Shown piece after piece: positions 28,879-35,991 of a stretch of 52,311 nucleotides of DNA. The notes below the pieces were generated by a model. It saw only the letters and a program-made list of their open reading frames with translations, searched no databases and was not told the origin of the DNA. The position numbers and the translations under genes are program-made. Each line of letters begins with the position of its first letter. Position 1 is the first letter of the stretch. The DNA is from Chthoniobacteraceae bacterium. GTDB taxonomy: Bacteria; Verrucomicrobiota; Verrucomicrobiia; Chthoniobacterales; Chthoniobacteraceae. Where the stretch lies: NCBI GenBank assembly GCA_947476255.1, contig CANJPY010000026.1:1-52311 (forward strand). The letters run 5' to 3'.

Positions 28879-31404
28879 TTACTCGTTTTTGAAAGCCTTG
28901 CTTTGCACGATTTCATGAACGAGGGAACGGAGGCCGTAATGGGTCGCCCGCAGGCGGCCGATACAATCCTCAATTTCAAAGCGGTCCGAGCCGCTCGGGG
29001 CCGTGCCGGTGGCGTAAGTGAGGAGTTTGAGCGCGAGGTTGCGGGCGAGTTGGTCGGGGTCGGAGAGGAGGATTTTCTTGAGTGCGTCGACGTCTCCAAA
29101 TGCCTGCGCCTTCGCTGTTTCTCCGCTTGGGTCAACGGGAGGTCCCTTGCGGTTGCGGCGGGTGCCCTCAAGGATGCGGTAGTGGTCGCGCCAACCGCCG
29201 ACAGGGTCGTAGCTTTCGAGCGCAAAGCCGGGAGGGTCCATCTTGGTGTGACAGCTTGAACAAGACTCTACGGAGCGGTGCTTCGCAAGTTGCTCGCGGA
29301 TGGTCGTTGCGCCGCGCACATCTGGATCGATTGCGGGGGTATTCGGAGGAGGCGGAGGCACTGGGCGGCCAAGCAGCCGAGTGGTGACCCAGAATCCTCT
29401 GGTGACTGGTGACGTCGTTGTTCCGTTGGCGGAGGTCTTCAAGATGGCAGCCTGCGTGAGGATGCCCCCTCGGTGGCTGCCAGGCGGTAGTTTGACGGGC
29501 CTCAGCGCAGCGCCCGAGACGCCCTCAATGCCATAGATTTTGGCCAGGGGCTCGTTGAGCAGAGTGAAGTCGGAGTCGATGACGCTGGTCACGCTCAAAT
29601 CATCGCGGAGCATGGTGCCAAAGAAGAGGCGCGTTTCTTCGACCATGGAATCGATGGCGTAGGATGCCACGTCAGATTCAAATTCCGCTTCGGGATAAAG
29701 CTGGCGGTCGGGTTGTGTGTTGTTGATGTCGCGTAGTTTGAGCCACTGGCCTGTAAAGTTTTCGATGAAGCGGCGCGCCTTGGCATCTGCGAGCATCCGT
29801 TCCGTCTGGGCGCGCAACACCTCAGGATGGCGCAGCGTGCCATCGGCTGCCAGACGCAGCAGATGATCATCCGGGGTCGAACTCCACAGGAAATAAGAGA
29901 GACGCGCGGCGAGCGCGTAACTGTCAGGGGGCCCCTGTTCGCTATGCAGGAAGAGGAAATGGGGCGAACAAAGAATGGCTTTGTAGGCGGTGCGCATGGC
30001 CTCCTCAAAAGAAGCGTTCGCCTCCAGTTTGGTTCGAACCACGCTCAGGTAGCGCTGGATTTCCTCGTCCACGGCAGGCCGGCGGAAGGCGCGCGGGGCG
30101 AAGTCTCGCAGCAACCGCTCGGCATCTGCTAGAGGTTCGAGGGACACGACGGTGTAAAGTTTGCCGGGCCGTTTGTAGGGAGGCCGGTCGGTTTTCCATT
30201 CTTTCTTCCATTCTTCGAGGGGCAGGTCGCCGAACAAACGTTGATGGCTGAGGGGAGGCCAGCGGTCATGAATGGGGCCCTCGATTTCCGCCCATTCCAG
30301 AGCAACGCCCGGTCTGGTGATATCCGCTGCGCCGTTCTTGAGCCCTGCCCCATGCACAAGCGACACTGGGTTGAAGTTGAAGCTTTCGTTGCTATTAAGC
30401 CAGGTCGTGAGAGTCACCGAAGCGGGGGTGTTTGCCGGTGCGTCAAAGAAACCGAGAGAGCGCGTGGCCGTGGTGAGCTGAAAGGGGCGCGCCGTTTTTG
30501 CCGGACGCACCTCGCCTTTTTCCCAGTCGAAGGCATAGGCAGACAGGCTGATCCGATAGACTCCGGGCATGCGAATGCGCAGTTTGCCAGACTCCATGCT
30601 CAGCGGGCTTGCGGGATCGGCATGAAAAAACACGCCGATGGCCTTGAGAGGTGGCAGCGTTTTCACGTCCGTACCCGTGCGGACCTTGCCGGTCGTATTG
30701 TCCCAAATCGGATCTGGGCCGTTTTCTGCGAGCGGAACTCCGGCACCTATCCCGGCCCGCGCCCACCACCAACCCATGTTCTGCGGCCAGTCTCTGGAGA
30801 TCTTGGATTCGGGCTTTTCCGGGGTGGTCGCGACGGCGAGCTCCAGCGCCACCTCGGCGGTTTCGAGGTAGCGGGCCATTTGCACATACGAGATGTCGAG
30901 CGCCTCGGCCACTGTGTCGAAGCCCTGGCTTTCGGCATCGGCGGGCAGGAGGACCTTCACGTCCAGCCACGGCAGGTCCAAAAGGTCGCGCAGCGTGTTC
31001 TCGTATTCGATGCGATTCAAGCGGCGAATCACTGAGGGCCGCGTCGCGTTCGCTTTAATCTGCTCTGCCAACCATGTTTGGACGGCCCGGCTTGCCGCAG
31101 CGTCGGGTTGGGTCTTTTTCTGTGGAGGCATTTCCCCATCCCGGAGCCTGTCATGGACATGGGTCCAAGCCTCCACGGTCTTGGGATCCCGGAAGTCGTT
31201 GGCGAGCGAGTCAAGACGGAGGTCTCCCTTGGCTTCGTCTTTGTCGTGGCAGTCGGTGCAGTGCTTTTCCAGAAAGGGTCGAATGATTTTCTGGTAACCC
31301 GAGGAAGCAGGCGGGAGGCTGGCCGCTGGCGCCGCCTGTGAGAAGTTGAGTGCGAGGGTTGCGGTCGCAAGGAAGCGCCCCATGGAGAGGAGGGGGAAGG
31401 TCAT
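28879..31404 (-). CDS. Exported PSCyt1 + DUF1587/1595/1592/1588/1585 protein
   Basis: 841 aa with a signal peptide (MTFPLLSMGRFLATATLALN). PSCyt1 heme site CTDCH is at residues 49-53; DUF1587 (RLNRIEYENTLRDLLDL, about 128-144); a DUF1595-like region about 390-455; DUF1592 (about 465-590, LAARLSYFLWSSTPDD, AKARRFIENFTGQWLKLR); DUF1588 (about 610-710, HRGGILTQAAILKTSANG); a second CxxCH, CSSCHTKMDPPGF (about 713-725); and DUF1585 at the C-terminus (SDRFEIEDCIGRL). It forms an operon with the DUF1552 gene, whose stop overlaps this ATG by 4 bp. Proposed role in exported polymer degradation is inferred. Confidence 0.95.
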   Translation of the reverse strand: MTFPLLSMGRFLATATLALNFSQAAPAASLPPASSGYQKIIRPFLEKHCTDCHDKDEAKGDLRLDSLANDFRDPKTVEAWTHVHDRLRDGEMPPQKKTQPDAAASRAVQTWLAEQIKANATRPSVIRRLNRIEYENTLRDLLDLPWLDVKVLLPADAESQGFDTVAEALDISYVQMARYLETAEVALELAVATTPEKPESKISRDWPQNMGWWWARAGIGAGVPLAENGPDPIWDNTTGKVRTGTDVKTLPPLKAIGVFFHADPASPLSMESGKLRIRMPGVYRISLSAYAFDWEKGEVRPAKTARPFQLTTATRSLGFFDAPANTPASVTLTTWLNSNESFNFNPVSLVHGAGLKNGAADITRPGVALEWAEIEGPIHDRWPPLSHQRLFGDLPLEEWKKEWKTDRPPYKRPGKLYTVVSLEPLADAERLLRDFAPRAFRRPAVDEEIQRYLSVVRTKLEANASFEEAMRTAYKAILCSPHFLFLHSEQGPPDSYALAARLSYFLWSSTPDDHLLRLAADGTLRHPEVLRAQTERMLADAKARRFIENFTGQWLKLRDINNTQPDRQLYPEAEFESDVASYAIDSMVEETRLFFGTMLRDDLSVTSVIDSDFTLLNEPLAKIYGIEGVSGAALRPVKLPPGSHRGGILTQAAILKTSANGTTTSPVTRGFWVTTRLLGRPVPPPPPNTPAIDPDVRGATTIREQLAKHRSVESCSSCHTKMDPPGFALESYDPVGGWRDHYRILEGTRRNRKGPPVDPSGETAKAQAFGDVDALKKILLSDPDQLARNLALKLLTYATGTAPSGSDRFEIEDCIGRLRATHYGLRSLVHEIVQSKAFKNE

Positions 31405-32693
31405 GATGCCACTTCCAACCCACGGAGGGTGCCTGTGCCCGAGGCGAACCTGTCTGTCTCAATCCCCATGCGTTGGAGCATGCTGACGTAAAGGTTCGCC
31501 AGAGGGTAGTTGCGCTGCTTATCGAAGACTAGGTGCTGCCCATGCTTGAAGCCTCCGCCAGCCAGCAGAATCGGGAGGTTTACATTGCTGTGCGCGTTGG
31601 CGTTGCCCATGCCGGAGCCGTGGAGCACCATTGTGTGGTCAAGCAGGCTGCCCCCGCCCTCGGGGACTCCCTTGAGGGCACCCAGAAAATCTCCAAACGC
31701 CTTGAGTTGGTTTTCCTCCATGCGACGCAGGTTGGCGATTACCTCAGGGCGGCTGCCGTGATGCGTGAGGTTATGATGGTCGGCGCCGTTCGGAACTTTA
31801 TGGGTAGAGCCGGCATCTTGAATCATGAGGGTGATGAGGCGCGTCGAGTCGGTTTGCAGCGCCAGACGCATGGTGTCCAGCATCAGCCGGGTGCGGCCAA
31901 TGGTGTCATTGCGGTCCTCATTGTCTTGAGGGGAAGGGACGGTGACTTCAGGTTTGGGCCTGGTTTCCCATTCCTCGGCCTTCAGCATCTGTTGTTCCAA
32001 CTCGCGAACCGCGGTGAAATACTGGTCAACGCGGCCGCGGTCGCCCGCGCCGAGTCTTCGTTGCAGGGACTTGGCACTGTCGGCGACGGTATCCAAAATG
32101 CTGCGGCCCTCAGTGAGTTGGCGCATGTGTGTCGCCATTTCGGCGGGATTGCCTTGAAGAAACAGACGCTTGAAGACCACTGACGGCTTCTGCTCGGGCG
32201 GTATGCGCACGCCGCTGGCAGTCCAGGAAAGGCTCTGCGCGAGTTCGTTTCCCACAATCAGGTTCAGATGGCCGAAACGCGTTTGGGGCCCGATGCGCTC
32301 GGCGGCGAACTGGTCGAGCGAGATGCTGTTGCGGAAGCCCCCGCGACCGGGATGAGGCGCGCCGGTCAGAAAGCAAATGTCCGCCGCATGGCCGCCGTCG
32401 ACCTGAGGATGCGAGACCCCTGAGAACACCGAGAAGTCGTTGCGAAACTCCTTGAGGAGTTCCAAGTACGGAGAGAGTTCATAGTCACGGCCGGGCTGTT
32501 CCGGAAAGAAGAACTGCGGCATGATTCCCATGTCGGTGTAGACCACTACCATGCGACGAGGCGAGGCTGCGTCCGCGGCACGGGAGACGCGGGGCGCCAT
32601 GGCCTCAAGCAGGGGGAGTGCCATCGCCACGCCGGCGCCACGAAGAAGGGCACGACGGGAAACCGGTGTTTTTAACAGAGCAGGAAAGTGCAT
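31401..32693 (-). CDS. DUF1552 family protein, Tat-exported
   Basis: 430 aa from MHFPALLKTPVSRRALLRGA, which gives a twin-arginine signal; the frame is open 17 codons further up but that part looks unrelated. DUF1552 hallmarks: RMVVVYTDMGIMPQFFFP, FSVFSGVSHPQVDGGHAAD, PNGADHHNLTHHG and LHGSGMGNANAHSNVNLPIL. The family is almost always next to a DUF1592 protein in PVC genomes, as here. The leader CCTTACCCCTATC before the ATG has no Shine-Dalgarno sequence. Confidence 0.94.
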   Translation of the reverse strand: MHFPALLKTPVSRRALLRGAGVAMALPLLEAMAPRVSRAADAASPRRMVVVYTDMGIMPQFFFPEQPGRDYELSPYLELLKEFRNDFSVFSGVSHPQVDGGHAADICFLTGAPHPGRGGFRNSISLDQFAAERIGPQTRFGHLNLIVGNELAQSLSWTASGVRIPPEQKPSVVFKRLFLQGNPAEMATHMRQLTEGRSILDTVADSAKSLQRRLGAGDRGRVDQYFTAVRELEQQMLKAEEWETRPKPEVTVPSPQDNEDRNDTIGRTRLMLDTMRLALQTDSTRLITLMIQDAGSTHKVPNGADHHNLTHHGSRPEVIANLRRMEENQLKAFGDFLGALKGVPEGGGSLLDHTMVLHGSGMGNANAHSNVNLPILLAGGGFKHGQHLVFDKQRNYPLANLYVSMLQRMGIETDRFASGTGTLRGLEVAS

Positions 32694-33037
32694 GATAGGG
32701 GTAAGGTTCGCTGCGATCACTCCAACGCCGAGACGCTGGAACATGGCGACCTGTTTAGGCGCATGGTGAACAGAGGCGACTATAAATCCAATGCATTCTA
32801 TCGTGTATTAGCGTTGCGTTGAATGAGCGAAAAGCAGGTTGCTTGCCTAGTGATTCCGTGGGTGCCCCAAAAAGCGCGACACCAAAGGCGGAACCCCGTT
32901 GGACGCGGTTTTTCACGTTCTGGGCGGGGGGCAAACATTGATCCACCGCAATCCCATGGTGGAGGCTGGGATGGCGCAAAGAGTCGCTTGTGTGCAAGCG
33001 GGTCCAACCGGACCATTTCCGGAACTAGCCTGCAGGC
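32694..33037. other. Intergenic stretch without a supported gene
   Basis: About 344 bp between the DUF1552 start and the 3' end of the channel-like gene. It should hold the promoter of the DUF1552-DUF1592 operon. A plus-strand frame of 118 codons (32823-33179) runs through it but is Ser/Arg/Gly-rich and overlaps the channel gene. No hairpin with a T-run was seen. Confidence 0.5.
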
Positions 33038-33841
33038 TCAGCCATCGTCGCGACTGATCGCAGAGCTCTTCACCGCATCCTGTTTGACATGGTGCGAGGT
33101 GTCGCCGTGGCCGAAGAGGATGTTCCGCATAAAGTTCCCCATCACTTCGATCAATAGCCCGAGAAGGCACAGCGCTTGAAAGCGCACGCACAGAATGAAG
33201 AGTTCCCCATACAAGGTTTGAGTGGGCCAGGCCGCCGTCGCCATGAAGATCTTCAAGACTTCGAGTATGGCTTTGGGGATCGTGGAATAGTGCGGTTGAT
33301 GCCCTTCAATGGCATACATGACGGCGCCGTTGCCAATCGCTGCAGAGAACAGCGCAAGGAAGTAGACCTTCACATTGAGTTCATGCGAGGCGTCATGAGA
33401 CTCCTCCGTGCGTACGCCCTCCACATAGGCGCGCGTGAATTTGCCAATTCGGAAGGCGCGAATGACCAACAAAACTTTCAACTGTTGCGCCACCATCGCT
33501 GCAGGCAACGGGAAAAGGGCGACAATTAGGGGAACAAACGAAAGGATGTCGATAAAGCCCCAAAAACTGAACAAGTATTTTCTTTTGTGAGGACTCGTCC
33601 ACAAGCGGGCCATGAACTCAAACATGAAGAAAGTCGCGCACGAGTGCTCTATAAACAAAAACTGAGTGGCGTACGTCTCGAACCGGGGAACGCTGTTAAG
33701 AATGGTAACCGCAACGGATATGACCGTTGCCGCCACGATCAGCGCCTGGGCAATTTTACTGGTTGGGCTGTCGTGGTGATTAAATGCCTCCGTCAAAACC
33801 GACTTCAAATGGGGCAATTTTCCACTCTGGTTTTTGAGCAT
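33038..33841 (-). CDS. Voltage-sensor ion-channel-like protein with atypical pore
   Basis: 267 aa with six hydrophobic segments. The S1-S4 voltage-sensor part is recognisable: S2/S3 region FEFMARLWTSPHKRKYLF and FWGFIDILSFVPL (about 74-105), and S4 LLVIRAFRIGKFTRAY (about 124-139) with regularly spaced Arg/Lys. S5 and S6 follow, but the pore loop FMATAAWPTQTLYGELF (about 199-215) contains neither the TVGYG potassium filter nor the acidic LESW-type filter of bacterial sodium channels. It is inner-membrane. It may be a channel with unusual selectivity, or a sensor without conduction. Flanked by unrelated genes. Confidence 0.82.
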   Translation of the reverse strand: MLKNQSGKLPHLKSVLTEAFNHHDSPTSKIAQALIVAATVISVAVTILNSVPRFETYATQFLFIEHSCATFFMFEFMARLWTSPHKRKYLFSFWGFIDILSFVPLIVALFPLPAAMVAQQLKVLLVIRAFRIGKFTRAYVEGVRTEESHDASHELNVKVYFLALFSAAIGNGAVMYAIEGHQPHYSTIPKAILEVLKIFMATAAWPTQTLYGELFILCVRFQALCLLGLLIEVMGNFMRNILFGHGDTSHHVKQDAVKSSAISRDDG

Positions 33842-34018
33842 GAATGTCTATGTAAACTGGGGGTAAACATGTCAATAAAAACAATCTGTGCGAACCTAGC
33901 CCCACACTAACTGTGAGTTGGTTTGTAATGGGATACTAGTGCTTCACTCTGGGGTGTTTTCAAAGTCCAGAGCGATGCCTGACGAATGGCTTCTTGGAGA
34001 GAGCCTCACCTTTGCCCG

Positions 34019-34441
34019 CTAAATAGATTTTGTGCCTAGATTGACGATCGCCTTAAAATCGGCTTCCTCCAACGGCATGACCGAAAGCCGAGACTGGCGG
34101 ATTAGGGGAATGGTGCAGAGCGTGGGATGGTTTTTAAGCGCGTCCAAGGTGACAGGGTAGGGAAACGGTTTGTCTGGGACGAGATCCACGCAAACCCAAT
34201 TGCCCTCGGTCGCCGTGGGGTCGGGGTAGGCCACTTTTGCCACGCGCGCGACGCCCACGATTTCTTTGCCCACGACACTGTGATAAAAAAGCACGTTGTC
34301 CTCCAGTTTCATGGCCAGCAGGTTGTTGCGGGCTTGAAAGTTTCGCACCCCAGTCCAGGCCGTCTTGCCGTCGCTCACGAATTGCTGCCAGGAGTAGGCG
34401 GTTGGTTCTTGTTTCACTAACCAGCAAGCATGGTGTTTCAT
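34019..34441 (-). CDS. EVE domain protein
   Basis: 140 aa, a single EVE domain as in human THYN1 and bacterial homologues: WLVKQEPTAYSWQQF at the N-terminus, TAWTGVRNFQARNNLLAMK (about 28-46), VLFYHSVVGKEIVGVARV and a C-terminal RQSRLSVMPLEEADFKAI. EVE belongs to the PUA-like fold and binds modified bases in nucleic acids in characterised members. It stands between the channel-like gene and fabV with gaps of about 175 bp on each side; neither gene suggests a restriction system. Leader before the ATG is C/U-rich (CTCTAAGCCTTCC). Confidence 0.93.
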   Translation of the reverse strand: MKHHACWLVKQEPTAYSWQQFVSDGKTAWTGVRNFQARNNLLAMKLEDNVLFYHSVVGKEIVGVARVAKVAYPDPTATEGNWVCVDLVPDKPFPYPVTLDALKNHPTLCTIPLIRQSRLSVMPLEEADFKAIVNLGTKSI

Positions 34442-34614
34442 GGAAGGCTTAGAGGGCGGTTCGAGGGAAGATGTGGAGAAGCGGTTCTGGTTTCGGCATC
34501 ACGCGAGGAGGTCCGGTGGGACTTTGTCCGCGCTCGTGTCGGCAGGGTTGGAACTGTCGCCGTGGCATTGATGTGTCCGGTGCGTTGGCGCCTAGCGGGG
34601 ATGGGTTTCTCAGC

Positions 34615-35805
34615 TTAGGCCGAGGGCATCGCAACGTTGGGTTCGACTTCTGCGGTGTAGTCGATGCCGGGCAGTCCGAAGCCAAACAAACGCAGGAATT
34701 CCTCGCGGTAGCCTGCGATATCTGAGACAGAGGGAAGGTTTTCGGTTGTGACGGAGGGCCACAAGGCGGCCACGGCGGCTTGAATTTCGGGACGCATTTC
34801 CCAGTCATCAATGCGAATCCGGCCGTCTGTATCACGTTGGAGGGCGGCGTTGTTGTAAAGACGTTCGGCAAAGAGGCGCTGAATTTGCTCGATGCATCCT
34901 TCGTGGAGGCCGTGTTCTTTCATCACTTTGTAAAGCAACGAAATGTAGAGAGGGACCACGGGGATGGCGCTGCTGGCCTGCGTGACGAGCGCCTTGTTGA
35001 CGGAAACGTAGGCGGCACCGCCCGTGACTTCCAGTTTGTGCGTGAGGCGTTCGGCGGTGGCTTCGAGATGCTCTTTGGCGCGCCCAATGGTTCCGTTGCG
35101 ATAAATGGCCCAGGTCAGGTCCGGCCCGATGTAGGAGTAGGCCACGGTTTTTGCGCCCTCTGCGAGCACGCCCGCGGACGCGAGCGCGTCTATCCACATC
35201 TCCCAGTCTTCACCGCCCATGACTGTGACTGTGTCGGCGATTTCTTCGTCGCTCGCTGGTTCAATGGTGATATCGGTGACGAGTCCGCGGTCGGTGTCGA
35301 CGGTTTTTGCGGTGAAGGGAGCGCCCACGGGCTTAAGAGTGGACTTGGAGGTGATCCCTGTTTTCGGGTGGGTGCGTCTTGGCGAGGCGAGGCTGTAGAT
35401 CACCAAGTCGACTTGTTTGAGGTCTTCCTTAATGGTGTCGATGGTTTTAGTTTTGATTTCGTCCGAGAACGCGTCTCCGTTGAGGCTTTTTGCGTAGAGG
35501 CCGGCGGCGTGAGCTGCTTGTTCGAAGGCACAGGAGTTGTACCAGCCGGCACTTGCGGGTTTTCCGTTTTCGGAGGGCCGTTCAAAGAAGACTCCAAGGG
35601 TGGCCGCGCCTCCAGCGAATGCTGGTACAATGCGTGAAGCCAGCCCGTAGCCGGTTGAAGCGCCGATGACCAAGACGCGTTTTGGCATGTTCGAAAGCAC
35701 TCCCTTGGACTGGACGTGTTGGATTTGTTGCTGCACGTGTGCGGCACAGCCATCGGGATGCGCTGTGATGCAAATGAAACCGCGGACTTTCGGTTGAATG
35801 ATCAT
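34615..35805 (-). CDS. fabV: Trans-2-enoyl-ACP/CoA reductase FabV
   Basis: 396 aa from [17 protein letters not shown], the conserved FabV N-terminus; six further in-frame codons upstream are disfavoured. It catalyses the last reduction in each fatty-acid elongation cycle with NADH. NADH motif GASTGYG at 48-54, and active-site Tyr235 and Lys244 in Y-x8-K ([10 protein letters not shown]), which match the positions in characterised FabV. FabV replaces the common FabI in many bacteria and confers intrinsic insensitivity to triclosan. It stands alone. The leader is TCTCCTCC directly before the ATG. Confidence 0.96.
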   Translation of the reverse strand: MIIQPKVRGFICITAHPDGCAAHVQQQIQHVQSKGVLSNMPKRVLVIGASTGYGLASRIVPAFAGGAATLGVFFERPSENGKPASAGWYNSCAFEQAAHAAGLYAKSLNGDAFSDEIKTKTIDTIKEDLKQVDLVIYSLASPRRTHPKTGITSKSTLKPVGAPFTAKTVDTDRGLVTDITIEPASDEEIADTVTVMGGEDWEMWIDALASAGVLAEGAKTVAYSYIGPDLTWAIYRNGTIGRAKEHLEATAERLTHKLEVTGGAAYVSVNKALVTQASSAIPVVPLYISLLYKVMKEHGLHEGCIEQIQRLFAERLYNNAALQRDTDGRIRIDDWEMRPEIQAAVAALWPSVTTENLPSVSDIAGYREEFLRLFGFGLPGIDYTAEVEPNVAMPSA

Positions 35806-35813
35806 GGAGGAGA
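35806..35813 (-). promoter_or_regulatory. C/U-rich leader of fabV
   Basis: TCTCCTCC in mRNA sense abutting the ATG. This is the opposite sense of a Shine-Dalgarno sequence. Confidence 0.4.
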
Positions 35814-35977
35814 CTTTGGGCAATCAATGAGGGGTTGGACAACTTAAATACGTTGTTCTGGGATGGGATTTGTAGAAAGGCCTGCAGAGATGATTAAATT
35901 TCAGTCTTTGGATTTGTTGTCTTGAGTGTTCACTTGTCACTTGGCGGCGCGATGATTCATTCGTCGGCGTTGTTTAG

Positions 35978-35991
35978 TCCCCCCCTTCTTC
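35978..35991 (+). promoter_or_regulatory. C/U-rich leader of the PVC heme-protein gene
   Basis: TCCCCCCCTTCTTC abutting the ATG at 35992; no purine-rich ribosome-binding site is present within 25 nt. Confidence 0.45.

Noticed and set aside
32823..33179. 118-codon plus-strand frame
   Set aside because: Low-complexity composition, and it overlaps the channel-like gene, which has a clear voltage sensor.
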